NCBI RefSeq assembly: GCF_900111815.1
Contig: NZ_LT630004.1
Location: 1,509,117 to 1,573,116, forward strand
DNA: 64,000 bases
Direction: 5' to 3'
From: Bacillus massilinigeriensis
GTDB taxonomy: Bacteria; Bacillota; Bacilli; Bacillales; Cytobacillaceae
Part shown: positions 17,694-26,160 of the stretch, piece by piece
How positions within the stretch are numbered: the first letter of the stretch is position 1
Layout: each line of letters starts with the position of its first letter
Program-made: the position numbers and the translations under genes
Notes under the pieces: generated by a model
What the model was told of the DNA's origin: nothing
What the model saw: only the letters and a program-made list of their open reading frames with translations
Databases searched by the model: none

Positions 17694-18751
17694 TTTTCTA
17701 TCCTTTCCATCAGCTCTGTATTGTCCTCTTCTCTTTTAATAGCAAAACGCAGCCAACGTCCATCTAAGCCGGGAAAGTTCACAGTATGCCTCGGTACTAA
17801 TCCTGCACCCATCAAATAATGAAATAAAGACTCCTTGTTTTCTTCAGAAGGGTCCCTTAAAAGATAGAAATTGATACTCGATGGTGAAAATATCAGGCCG
17901 TTTTTCTGATAGAAAGAGAAAAGGCGTTTCCGCTCAGCTGAAATATAATCAACTGTAAGCTGTACATGAGAGCTATTTTCCAGGCAAAGCATTCCAGCAT
18001 GTTGTGCAATTGCATTGACACTCCAATGCGGCTGATAGGAAGCGATAGATTCTATTATTCTCGAATCTGCAAGGAGATAGCCGAGTCGAATCCCAGGAAT
18101 TGCAAATATCTTAGTCATAGAACGAAGAAGGATGATATTCGGATTATTCTTCATTGCTGGAACAAGTGACTCATAAGCTTCCAGAAAATCGTAGAAAGCT
18201 TCATCAATAATAAAGAGGCAATTATTTCTCCTGCATTCTTCCATCAGTTGCATCACTAGTTCAGCTGAAAAATGCATACCAGTCGGATTATTGGGATTGC
18301 AAAGAAACAATGCGTCGTTATATCTTATTTTTTCCTTTAACCCTTCAATTTCTAGCCCCCATGGTTCTTGCTTCATAAAGTAATGCTCAACCTGACAAGA
18401 ATTCGCACGGCAGGCAGCTTCATATTCCGAGAAAGCTGGTTGGACAATCACAGCTTTTTTTCCTGCAAGCAGCCTTCCAATCAATGAGATTAATTCAGCA
18501 CCGCCATTTCCAACAAGAACTTGCCCTGGTTCCAAACCTTCTCTTTCAGCAATGAAGGTTTTTAATCTATTCGCCTTAGGGTCAGGGTATTCTAGAATGG
18601 AATCATAAAAGGATGACCAGTTTTCTTGCAATACAGCCGGTGGTCCAAGGGGATTAATATTCGCACTGAAATCTTTCATGACTACGGGAGGCTTCATCCC
18701 AACAGTTTCATATAGTGTTAACGGATTAGCTCCATGTGGCGGCAAGTTCAA
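17672..18751 (-). CDS. cobD: threonine-phosphate decarboxylase-like aminotransferase
   Basis: A 359-aa PLP enzyme of the class I/II fold. It matches CobD, which makes (R)-1-amino-2-propanol phosphate for CbiB. Features are the N-terminal DFSANINPLGPP, FLCNPNNPTG (near 150), DEAFYDF and the PLP lysine in SMTKIFAIPGIRLGY (near 213). The start is a TTG at 18751 preceded by GGAGGA. It overlaps cbiB by 26 bp. Histidinol-phosphate aminotransferase is the main look-alike; operon context decides for CobD. Confidence 0.92.
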   Translation of the reverse strand: MNLPPHGANPLTLYETVGMKPPVVMKDFSANINPLGPPAVLQENWSSFYDSILEYPDPKANRLKTFIAEREGLEPGQVLVGNGGAELISLIGRLLAGKKAVIVQPAFSEYEAACRANSCQVEHYFMKQEPWGLEIEGLKEKIRYNDALFLCNPNNPTGMHFSAELVMQLMEECRRNNCLFIIDEAFYDFLEAYESLVPAMKNNPNIILLRSMTKIFAIPGIRLGYLLADSRIIESIASYQPHWSVNAIAQHAGMLCLENSSHVQLTVDYISAERKRLFSFYQKNGLIFSPSSINFYLLRDPSEENKESLFHYLMGAGLVPRHTVNFPGLDGRWLRFAIKREEDNTELMERIEKWWNRTI

Positions 18752-19691
18752 TCAGCAGTCCTCCTAACCATAAAATAATGACGAATATCGGTACCGTTCT
18801 CGAGACAATCCCGTTCGCTTTCAGGATATGCCCTTTTTCCATGATGAAAGTGGGGTCACCCATCGTCGCTCTGTCAGATTTGATTCCTTTATAATAATTG
18901 GTTCCGCCTAGGCGGATTCCAAGGAGAGAAGCAACAGCCGCTTCGCCCCAGCCGCTGTTTGGGCTTGGGTGTTTTTTTGCATCCCGAAGAACAATTCTCC
19001 ATGCCTTCCGTCTTGTTCCTGTTACGGGCTTTGAAGACAGCATCATGGCAAGTGCTGTCATTCTGCTTGGAATGAAGTTAACAACATCATCGAGCTTTGC
19101 AGACGCCCAGCCAAATTCAGCGTATTTTTGATTTTTGTAGCCAACCATCGAGTCACAAGTATTGATTGCCCTGTATACCATTGCAAGTGGTGCTCCACCG
19201 AGCAATGCCCAAAACAATGGTGCGGTAATTCCATCGCTTGTATTCTCCGCAATCGTCTCGATGGTACCTCTGACAATTTCCGATTCTTGAAGCTGATCGG
19301 TATCACGGCCAACGATATAAGAAAGCTTTTTTCGTGCATTTTCAACATCGCCGCATGCCATAGGCTTATAAACCTCTAATGAAGAAATTTTCAGGCTTTT
19401 CTGGGCAATGGCTGTTGTGATAAAAAGACTTTCCACCATGATGCCCGCAACGAGATGGAAAGAGTAGCTGATAGTAATGATGAAATAAGAGATTCCCCAG
19501 ACTACAACAAGGACAACAAATAACATGATGATACCTTTTTGCTTTTTAAAGGTTCCTTTATTCAGCAGGTTATCGAGCTTTATAATAAGGGAACCCATCC
19601 ATTTGACAGGATGGGGAAGATTGGGCGGATCGCCAATAATAGAATCGAGGATGACAGCGATTGTCAAGGCAATCAAATGATGGAGTATCAT
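18726..19691 (-). CDS. cbiB: adenosylcobinamide-phosphate synthase
   Basis: A 321-aa membrane protein that attaches aminopropanol (phosphate) to adenosylcobyric acid. Family signatures are DSIIGDPPNLPHPVKWMG (near residue 16), ETIAENTSDGITAPLFW (near 147) and YRAINTCDSMVGYKN. Four to five hydrophobic segments are seen. Its product feeds CobU. It overlaps the btuD-cbiZ gene by 4 bp. Confidence 0.95.
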   Translation of the reverse strand: MILHHLIALTIAVILDSIIGDPPNLPHPVKWMGSLIIKLDNLLNKGTFKKQKGIIMLFVVLVVVWGISYFIITISYSFHLVAGIMVESLFITTAIAQKSLKISSLEVYKPMACGDVENARKKLSYIVGRDTDQLQESEIVRGTIETIAENTSDGITAPLFWALLGGAPLAMVYRAINTCDSMVGYKNQKYAEFGWASAKLDDVVNFIPSRMTALAMMLSSKPVTGTRRKAWRIVLRDAKKHPSPNSGWGEAAVASLLGIRLGGTNYYKGIKSDRATMGDPTFIMEKGHILKANGIVSRTVPIFVIILWLGGLLIELAATWS

Positions 19692-21151
19692 CGGTTATGC
19701 CTCCTTCTGCTTTTTCTGATTGCTGCCGATGTCATTTCATACACTCCTTGTCCAATTACTCTACCTAGAGGAGCAATAGGACCTGCATATTGTAAAAATT
19801 CACCCTGTTGGGTTGCCGCGACCATGATGCTGTCAGTCGAAGTCCCCGTGGCAATCGTCCCTGTAATTTGATCGATTACATCTAAATCTGCCATTGCTTT
19901 TGACTTTGCTTCTGTTGCCGTCATAATGGTTTGGATAAAGGCTTCATCTGACAGCGTACCATTAACAAATATCCATATATTGATCGTACCCGGTTTCATT
20001 TCCCCAGAATGGCAGTAACTCCTTGCTGCATCGACACTATTGCCAACCCCCGCTGTAACAACAATCAGCACGGAAAAACCATCATTTTCATAAAAACAGT
20101 GACATTCATCTTCCAAAATGACTGCAGTCATCATCCCGATTGTTTCGGATACTTCCAAACCAGAGGAACGTATGTAATCTTTCATATCATTCTTATGATC
20201 CATACAAGCATAATTTTTATCAACATGTCTGTTTAAAAAATTTTTGAACCAGCCGTTTCCCGCACCAATAACTCCAGATGCCAGAGTTTTCAATGGGAAT
20301 GGGGACTTAACAAGAATATGATTTCGTGCAATTTGCAGCATATTGGTTTCTATTACACCTTGAGCTGCATGCCGCTTATCGGGGACCAAAGCTAGCTGCG
20401 GAGCCGGCACTGCAGGGTGAGACTGCTTTTTCACGTGCGTCTGATAGACGGAAGAAATGACTTCCTCCTTCAGCACCTCATTCGGCAAACCAATCATTCT
20501 TACTTTTCCTTGTTCGAGGAGTAAGAGACGATCACAATATAATCCAGCTAAATTCAAATCATGAAAGATAGATATAACCGTCAATCCCTGCTCTTTCGTC
20601 CAGTGCTTCAAAGAATCAAGAAGACTGATTTGAAACGATAAATCCAAATGGTTGGTTGGCTCATCCAAAAGGAGAAATTCTGCCTTCTGGGCAAGTGCTT
20701 GGGCAAGGAAAACGCGCTGCTGCTCTCCCCCTGAAAGGCTATGGATGGACTGATTTCGGAAGCGCTGTACTCCCGTCTTTTCCATTACTTTTTCTATATA
20801 TTCTTTCTCTTCTGCTGAAATCTGGGGAAACAAACCTCTTTGATGGGCATAACGACCAAGCGTCACTATTTCCCTCACAGTGTAAGAAAAATTTTGGGAA
20901 GAAAGCTGCGGTAGGATGGCAACTGTTCTTGCCAATTCCTTCGGCGAATAATCCTTAATGGATTTTTCATTGTAACGCACTTCACCTGCTGAAAAAGGAA
21001 GGACACCTGTCAACATTTTCAGCAAAGTGGTTTTCCCACTGCCATTTGGCCCTAATATGCCGAAGAACTCCCCTTTTTGGACCTTGAACGAAATGTTCTC
21101 CACAACATTACCACTCGTGTAACCGCCGGCCAGCCTATCTACTTTAAGCAT
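19688..21151 (-). CDS. btuD: BtuD-CbiZ fusion: cobalamin ABC transporter ATPase + adenosylcobinamide amidohydrolase
   Basis: A 487-aa two-domain protein. Residues 1 to about 250 form an ABC ATPase of the iron/B12 type with Walker A GPNGSGKTT (near 35), signature LSGGEQQR (near 138) and Walker B FLLLDEPTN. Residues about 270-487 form a CbiZ domain (SPFPLKTLASGVIGAGNGW, GMMTAVILED, VTAGVGNSVDAARS, GTIATGTSTDS). CbiZ hydrolyses the aminopropanol amide of adenosylcobinamide or pseudocobalamin to release adenosylcobyric acid for rebuilding. The fusion ties uptake to remodelling on the inner face of the membrane. The frame is continuous, so this is a true fusion; similar fusions exist in some Firmicutes. 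Confidence 0.92.
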   Translation of the reverse strand: MLKVDRLAGGYTSGNVVENISFKVQKGEFFGILGPNGSGKTTLLKMLTGVLPFSAGEVRYNEKSIKDYSPKELARTVAILPQLSSQNFSYTVREIVTLGRYAHQRGLFPQISAEEKEYIEKVMEKTGVQRFRNQSIHSLSGGEQQRVFLAQALAQKAEFLLLDEPTNHLDLSFQISLLDSLKHWTKEQGLTVISIFHDLNLAGLYCDRLLLLEQGKVRMIGLPNEVLKEEVISSVYQTHVKKQSHPAVPAPQLALVPDKRHAAQGVIETNMLQIARNHILVKSPFPLKTLASGVIGAGNGWFKNFLNRHVDKNYACMDHKNDMKDYIRSSGLEVSETIGMMTAVILEDECHCFYENDGFSVLIVVTAGVGNSVDAARSYCHSGEMKPGTINIWIFVNGTLSDEAFIQTIMTATEAKSKAMADLDVIDQITGTIATGTSTDSIMVAATQQGEFLQYAGPIAPLGRVIGQGVYEMTSAAIRKSRRRHNR

Positions 21152-22214
21152 GCTTCATTCCTCTTCTTTCTCTTTGTTTTTTCATCAGAATAGCAGCAAA
21201 GACTGGTGCACCAACAACGCTTGTGATCACACCAATTGGCAGTTCTACCGGGGAAGCTACCATCCTCGCAGCCAAATCAGCGAGTATAAGGAAGCCGCCT
21301 CCTGTTAGGATGGAAAGCGGAAGAAGGTGTTTATGATCTGGTCCCCAAAGCATTCTAGTTAAATGCGGGATAACTAGTCCAACAAAACCAATTGTGCCCG
21401 ACACCGAAACAGCGGCTCCTGTCAAAATAGATCCGCCAATAAGGATGACTAGCTTCCTGCTTCTAGTATTGACGCCAAGATGGTGTGCCCTTTCTTCTCC
21501 TAAAGACAATGCATTTAATTCTCTTCCATTTAAGAGCAGCAACAGTGATCCAAACAGAAAAAACGGCAATAAGAGACTGATATAATTCCACCCTCTCATC
21601 GAAACGCTGCCCATAAGCCATCCGATAATCGCTCTGAGTTCATCGCCCGTCAGCGCTATGAATAGAGAAATGACCGCTCCAAGAAAAGAACTAAAGATAA
21701 TTCCGGTAAGGATGATAGATTCTACTTTCATAGCGGGATCAACAGCCCTGACAAACAGGAGCACTAACATAATGGTGATAAAAGCAAAAACTACACCCAT
21801 GACTGGAAGCGTGAATCCGCCCGCCCTAGGTATGCTAATACCGAAGAATAGCGTAAGGACAGCACCAACCGATGCTCCTGATGAAACACCAAGCGTATAT
21901 GGGTCGGCAAGTGGGTTGCGCAATAATCCTTGGAATGCTGCGCCGGCAATGGCAAGACTTGCACCAACAAGGCCTGCCAAGATTACTCTTGGCAGCCTTA
22001 TATTCATGATGATGTTCGCGTTCATGCTATATGCAGTTGTGTCTACAGGGAGATGAAGAACTTCCCTGCCAATAATGAAAAGGATATCACTTATCGGAAT
22101 CGAGACAGTACCAATTGATAATGCGAAGAGCATCGAAGCGACGAGAAATATTACAGCGAGGAAGTAGGGACCAGCTCCATTACTTAAAAACTTCAGGGTA
22201 AACCGCTTTCGCAA
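21144..22214 (-). CDS. btuC: cobalamin/cobinamide ABC transporter permease
   Basis: A 356-aa FecCD-family permease with about ten transmembrane segments and the hallmark blocks PRVILAGLVGASLAIAGAAFQGL, NPLADPYTLGVSSGA and GTIGFVGLVIPHL. The start is a TTG at 22214 with AAGGAG 9 nt upstream, which places it inside the end of btuF (35-bp overlap). The next in-frame ATG would remove half of the first membrane helix. It also overlaps the btuD-cbiZ gene by 8 bp. Confidence 0.93.
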   Translation of the reverse strand: MRKRFTLKFLSNGAGPYFLAVIFLVASMLFALSIGTVSIPISDILFIIGREVLHLPVDTTAYSMNANIIMNIRLPRVILAGLVGASLAIAGAAFQGLLRNPLADPYTLGVSSGASVGAVLTLFFGISIPRAGGFTLPVMGVVFAFITIMLVLLFVRAVDPAMKVESIILTGIIFSSFLGAVISLFIALTGDELRAIIGWLMGSVSMRGWNYISLLLPFFLFGSLLLLLNGRELNALSLGEERAHHLGVNTRSRKLVILIGGSILTGAAVSVSGTIGFVGLVIPHLTRMLWGPDHKHLLPLSILTGGGFLILADLAARMVASPVELPIGVITSVVGAPVFAAILMKKQRERRGMKHA

Positions 22215-23136
22215 GCTCCTCTACTCCTTCAACAAGTCTTGGACCGGGACGAGCCACTTTGTCCGAATGGACATCCGCTACAGCCTTATTCTTAACAGCA
22301 TTTATATCCTGCCATCCTGAACGGCTTGTCACGTTCTTGATGGGATCGGATGTATCATATCCATATGTTGTGATAATCGTATCTGGATTGCTTTCTATTA
22401 CTGCTTCAGGATCTATTTTCGGCCACCCATTCGCTTCTACCGCATTTTTAGCCTGTATTAATCCAAGCATGTCATCAATGAAAGTTTTCTTGCCCGCAGC
22501 AACAATATTCGGCGCCGGTGAAACTTCGATGAATACCTTTTTGACTTCACTTTTATCAATAGATTGTGCCTTTTTCTCTATTTCTTGAAGTCTATCTTTC
22601 ATATCAGCAGTGATTTTCTTTGCCTTATTGTATGTACCCGTTGCTTTCCCAATCATTTCGATGGATTCATATACTGTATCGAAGTTTTCCGCTTCATTGA
22701 CAATCAAAACAGTTATACCCGCATCGCGCAGCTGGTTGAGCCCTTCTTTTGCATTATGTGCTCCTGAAGCATGTGCAAGGACAAGATCTGGTTTTAAAGA
22801 GACAATCTTTTCTACATTAAAATCCCTTTCGCCTATCTTTGTTTTTTTCTTTACTTCTTCAGGATAATTATCAAAGTTGGAAACCCCTACAATCTGTTTA
22901 TTCAATCCAAGGGAAAAAGCTATTTCGGTATTGCTTGGAATCAGGGACACTATTTTTTGAGGCTTAGACTCTATCGTTACTTTTTTATTAACCCCATCTA
23001 CAATCGTAACTGGAAAAGATTCATTGCCTTTTGCTTGCTTGTTTTCTTTCTCGCCAGCGCTGTTGCCGCTGCAGCCGGATATTATGAATACCGTAATGAA
23101 TAGCATTGTAATCAATAGTGGATAGAATTTTTTCAC
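22180..23136 (-). CDS. btuF: cobalamin/cobinamide-binding lipoprotein
   Basis: A 318-aa lipoprotein of the metal/B12-binding (class III) type. Signal peptide ends in the lipobox ISGC (Cys22). The mature protein has two lobes linked by a long helix, with KKIVSLIPSNTEIAFSLGL and GVSNFDNYP in the first lobe and EVSPAPNIVAAGKKTFIDDML and GYDTSDPIKNV in the second. The start is a GTG at 23136 with AGGAGG 8 nt upstream. It is the first gene after the cobalamin riboswitch, which with its neighbours decides for B12 rather than iron-siderophore uptake. Confidence 0.92.
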   Translation of the reverse strand: MKKFYPLLITMLFITVFIISGCSGNSAGEKENKQAKGNESFPVTIVDGVNKKVTIESKPQKIVSLIPSNTEIAFSLGLNKQIVGVSNFDNYPEEVKKKTKIGERDFNVEKIVSLKPDLVLAHASGAHNAKEGLNQLRDAGITVLIVNEAENFDTVYESIEMIGKATGTYNKAKKITADMKDRLQEIEKKAQSIDKSEVKKVFIEVSPAPNIVAAGKKTFIDDMLGLIQAKNAVEANGWPKIDPEAVIESNPDTIITTYGYDTSDPIKNVTSRSGWQDINAVKNKAVADVHSDKVARPGPRLVEGVEELAKAVYPEVFK

Positions 23137-23181
23137 CTGTTGTTCCTCCTAGTATGTTGTAAAAACTATTGAAAAAAGTAA

Positions 23182-23209
23182 AAACACCTCCTGCATTATG
23201 GAGATGTTT
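23182..23209 (-). terminator. riboswitch-controlled terminator before btuF
   Basis: On the minus strand AAACATCTCC-(8 nt)-GGAGGTGTTT is followed by TTACTTTTTT. It lies between the riboswitch core and btuF, the right place for a ligand-dependent terminator. Confidence 0.8.
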
Positions 23210-23275
23210 GTATTGGAATGCACAAAAATTGCAAGCCTTCCAAACACCCCCTATCCTCGTAGGTTGTTGTGCACT

Positions 23276-23441
23276 AAGAACTGGCAGGTCTCCTGGCTCA
23301 AGGTCATTGCTTCTGGCGCCTTCCCATACATTATGTACAGTGGCGTTTTGCCTAAGCTACCTTTTACAGTGGCGGGACCGCATTGGAATTGCACCAACTT
23401 CCCTTTTCAGCCTATGAGATTATTCATAGACACCTGTTCTT
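23276..23441 (-). ncRNA. cobalamin (B12) riboswitch
   Basis: The minus strand carries the B12 box AGCCAGGAGACCTGCC (complement of 23283-23298), the upstream element GGTGCAATTCCAATGCGG and GTCCCGCCACTGTA, and a terminal P1 pairing AAGAAC/GTTCTT (23436-23441 with 23276-23281). The element is followed by a terminator and then btuF, so adenosylcobalamin binding should stop transcription of the whole 14-gene salvage operon. Confidence 0.95.
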
Positions 23442-23587
23442 TTGATATGGAGTTTTCCACTCACTCCATTATTATACACGAAGGATTTTCGTTAATGGCT
23501 AGTTTTTTATCGAATACTCAACCTTTAGACAACCTTCTAGTAAATAGAGGAAGTAATGACATGACACTAAAAAGCAGTCTGATAAGG

Positions 23588-23613
23588 AAAAGTACCGCTT
23601 CTTTGCGGCACTT
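23588..23613 (-). terminator. terminator of the 45-aa gene
   Basis: AAAAGTGCCGC-AAAGA-AGCGGTACTTTT on the minus strand, starting at the stop codon of the small gene; one imperfect pair. Confidence 0.7.
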
Positions 23614-23751
23614 TTATTGCTTATCCTTTTCATACGCTATAAGGATGATTTCCTTTTCTCCTTCTTCTTGTAGCCTAGATTCAAGCGATTGCACCCTGTC
23701 TAATGCTTGTTGTGATAGTCGGGCTGTCCGATATTCCTCTTGGTTTCTCAA
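23614..23751 (-). CDS. 45-aa conserved-type small protein
   Basis: A short frame starting with TTG at 23751, preceded by AAAGGTGGTGA at good distance, and ending at a TAA abutting a terminator hairpin. The protein begins MRNQEEYRTARLSQQ, is strongly helical with a heptad-like charged middle (ALDRVQSLESRLQEEGEKE), and ends IILIAYEKDKQ. I recall very similar unnamed small proteins from other Bacillus genomes. A dedicated SD, coding-like codon use and a private terminator support a real gene. Function unknown; a small coiled-coil protein is likely. Confidence 0.7.
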   Translation of the reverse strand: MRNQEEYRTARLSQQALDRVQSLESRLQEEGEKEIILIAYEKDKQ

Positions 23752-23810
23752 TTATATCACCACCTTTCATAATTATTGCCAAGAATTACACTGCTCTATA
23801 CACAATAAAC

Positions 23811-23843
23811 AAAACAGCCTGAGAGTTTGTCACAGGCTGTTTT
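23811..23843 (-). terminator. terminator of the M28 aminopeptidase gene
   Basis: AAAACAGCCTG / CAGGCTGTTTT, an 11-bp perfect stem just after the stop of the aminopeptidase gene on the minus strand. Confidence 0.85.
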
Positions 23844-23851
23844 CGAAAACT

Positions 23852-25225
23852 TTATTTAACTGGAGGGACATCTTTTCGTACGACGTCAAATAAACCGGAG
23901 CCAATAATGTCAAGGGCAGATTGCATCCTTTCAGGGGAAACATTATCGGCAATTGTATCCTGCGGTGTATGGTAGACTTTCTCAATATGATAGACAAGAG
24001 GCTCCCAACTATCAACACCCATCCAGATGAATAGCGCTGCAGGTATTCCTGCCCGATGAAATGGAACATGGTCACTAGACCCGAACGTTCCAGGAAGGAT
24101 GTCAGAATTTCCAAGCCTTGCACCTGCTGACATCGTGGATTCCGTAACAGTATTCCTGCTGCCATCCACTGTCATGGCATAAAGATTTTTTGCCTTATCG
24201 TAATTTGTTGCTACCATATCTGGTACAAACACAGCTTCAATATTCTTCTTTTCTTCCTTGCTAAGCTGATCCACATAATGTGTAGAACCAAGCAAACCAC
24301 GTTCCTCGGAACCAAAGGAAATAAACTTCAAGTCTTTATCCGTATTGTATCCTTTATACACCCTTGCGAGCTCCAACATTAATCCTATACCGGAGGCATT
24401 GTCGTTTGCGCCTGGAGCACCAACAACACTATCATGGTGAGCACCAAGAATGACTTCTTTCGTTTCATGAGATTTGGTTTTTGCTTGTTTCGTAGCAATC
24501 ACGTTCACGGATTGTAAGTTAGAATAATGTTTGGCAGTCAGAGCAACTTCCTTATTTCCTTTTGCTATTTCCTCCTTCAGCCATTGACCGTGAATATAGG
24601 AAGCACCATAGACAGGAATTCCAACCTTCTGAGAAAGATTCGGATTGAAGGCTTGTCCGTAATTCCCTCTCCCTCCAATAAGACTTTGCAAGATAACACC
24701 CTTGGCACCAGCTTCTTCTGCCAACTTCACTTGTGCACGGTAGTCCGAAACTGTTGCTCCTCTTGGCATCAATACTATTTTTCCTGCAGCATTACTAAAA
24801 TCTTTTGCATTTTTTCCTTCAGGTACAAAGATAATTTCCCCTTTTACACTCTTCTCACTGATGGACCCGTTTGGAGCTGCTCCCATCTCCCATACCTTTC
24901 CGTCCGCCAATCTTACATTCGCAATGAATTGATCTGCAACAGGGAAGTATTGATATTCGACGTCATATCCGTAACTTTTAAGAGTCTTGGCAACATAAGC
25001 AGCAGCATTATGTTCTCCATCCAATCCCCCTGGCCTTGTACCAATGATTTCAGATAAATACTTAACATGTCCAATTGCCCTTTCAGCTTCTACCCTAGCG
25101 ACAATTTTCCGGTCTTGTGAACTCTCAGATTTTCCGGTATCCACTTTTTCCGCTGCATAACCAGCAGATCCAAATGCCAATGACGCTGCCAAAAGTGAAG
25201 CAATTACTTTGGAAGTTGTTTTCAA
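23852..25225 (-). CDS. secreted M28-family aminopeptidase with PA domain
   Basis: A 457-aa exported zinc aminopeptidase similar to YwaD of B. subtilis. A signal peptide (about residues 1-25, A-x-A cleavage near YAAE) is followed by a PA insert (FVPEGKNAKDFSNAAGKIVLMPRG...AGAKGVILQ, about 150-215) and the M28 catalytic core. Zinc ligands are visible in LGAHHDSV, GANDNASG, GSEERGLLG and SSDHVPFHRAG. The product would release N-terminal residues from peptides outside the cell. The TTG at 25225 has GGGTGA upstream. It is a single-gene unit with its own terminator. Confidence 0.9.
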   Translation of the reverse strand: MKTTSKVIASLLAASLAFGSAGYAAEKVDTGKSESSQDRKIVARVEAERAIGHVKYLSEIIGTRPGGLDGEHNAAAYVAKTLKSYGYDVEYQYFPVADQFIANVRLADGKVWEMGAAPNGSISEKSVKGEIIFVPEGKNAKDFSNAAGKIVLMPRGATVSDYRAQVKLAEEAGAKGVILQSLIGGRGNYGQAFNPNLSQKVGIPVYGASYIHGQWLKEEIAKGNKEVALTAKHYSNLQSVNVIATKQAKTKSHETKEVILGAHHDSVVGAPGANDNASGIGLMLELARVYKGYNTDKDLKFISFGSEERGLLGSTHYVDQLSKEEKKNIEAVFVPDMVATNYDKAKNLYAMTVDGSRNTVTESTMSAGARLGNSDILPGTFGSSDHVPFHRAGIPAALFIWMGVDSWEPLVYHIEKVYHTPQDTIADNVSPERMQSALDIIGSGLFDVVRKDVPPVK

Positions 25226-25259
25226 CTCAAATCACCCATCCTTTACTAGATTAGTATCA

Positions 25260-25304
25260 TTAACGTGAAGTTATGTATGTTTCTATCAAAAGTGTTCACG
25301 TTAA
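25260..25304. promoter_or_regulatory. inverted repeat upstream of the M28 aminopeptidase gene
   Basis: TTAACGTGAA (25260-25269) and TTCACGTTAA (25295-25304) are perfect 10-bp arms separated by 25 bp, starting 35 bp upstream of the aminopeptidase start. It could be an operator pair or a leader stem. The rest of the gene-free stretch 25226-25614, between two divergent units, is AT-rich and shows nothing else I can support. Confidence 0.5.
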
Positions 25305-25614
25305 AGAGAATTATAGTAAATCCCTTTGTTCTGAGAAAGGATATTTTATACTAATATTTAAAACATTTTAAATACATAAACTAGGGATAAACTCACACCT
25401 TCATACTATCCTGTCGTTATAGTGTTAGAAGCTGCAAAAGAAAATAGGAAAGCTGCAATTATTGAAGAGCAGGGAAATACACTTATTCGGCAGTTTACAG
25501 CTTGCAGAATTTTTATGTTGATGTTTAACCTGTTTCAATAAAATTTATTTCATAATGCAATGAATATTGGACATCATATTACATGTGTGCTTACAAAAAA
25601 CGAGGAGGATACCG

Positions 25615-25827
25615 ATGGACAACACACATTATCTTGCACCACATGAAACCTATGAACTGCATGAACTTTTGACTTTTAAAAACGTTTGTTTGACGAAGGC
25701 TACTATGATGGGCGGCATTGCAAAGGATCCTGAGCTAAAAAGTATTTTGCAGGAAGATGTTAGCATGACGCGTGACCAATTGCAACGCATCCAAGAATTC
25801 ATGACGAACAGGGGAGAGAATCAATGA
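25615..25827 (+). CDS. CotF-like spore coat-type small protein
   Basis: A 70-aa helical protein (LAPHETYELHELLTFKNVCLTKATMM...) that matches the N-terminal half of CotF-type spore coat/ferritin-like helical bundles. The ATG at 25615 follows GAGGAGG; earlier in-frame codons lack an SD. It overlaps the next CotF-like gene by 4 bp, so the two are co-translated and may form a complex. Expression in the mother cell during sporulation is expected by family but no clear sigma-E/K promoter was identified. Confidence 0.78.
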   Translation: MDNTHYLAPHETYELHELLTFKNVCLTKATMMGGIAKDPELKSILQEDVSMTRDQLQRIQEFMTNRGENQ

Positions 25828-26123
25828 ATGAAAACATGCAGAATTCCAGCGGAATGGGTGCTATGACTGATCAGGTAATTGCAACGGATTTTTTACTTTC
25901 GGCAAAAACAGGTGTCAAAAACCTTGCAGTTGCTGTAACGGAAGCTTCCACTCCTGAAGTAAGAGAGGCATTGAAACAGTATTTGAATGATGCTGTGGAG
26001 ACGCATGAAAGAATTTCAAACTATATGGTGGAGAAAGGCTATTATCATCCTGATAATTTAAAGGAACAGTTAAATGTTGACTTACAAGCAGCTCGGACTG
26101 CAATGAACCTGCACCAACAATAA
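25824..26123 (+). CDS. spore coat protein, CotF family
   Basis: A 99-aa protein with the CotF-family block MTDQVIATDFLLSAKTGVKNLAVAVTEASTPEVREAL and the C-terminal helix AVETHERISNYMVEKGYYHP. Proteins of this family are helical bundles deposited in the spore coat. It is directly coupled to the smaller CotF-like gene upstream and followed by a strong terminator. Confidence 0.88.
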   Translation: MNENMQNSSGMGAMTDQVIATDFLLSAKTGVKNLAVAVTEASTPEVREALKQYLNDAVETHERISNYMVEKGYYHPDNLKEQLNVDLQAARTAMNLHQQ

Positions 26124-26124
26124 T

Positions 26125-26159
26125 AAAGAAGAAGCTGCAACGGTTGCAGCTTCTTCTTT
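26125..26159 (+). terminator. strong terminator after the CotF pair
   Basis: A 16-bp perfect stem AAAGAAGAAGCTGCAA / TTGCAGCTTCTTCTTT with a 3-nt loop. It can also terminate the convergent 52-aa gene. Confidence 0.9.
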
Positions 26160-26160
26160 A

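Noticed and set aside
23169-23893. Plus-strand frames of 82 and 231 codons across the riboswitch region
   Set aside because: They run through the cobalamin riboswitch and the antisense of the 45-aa gene; the translation resembles no protein.
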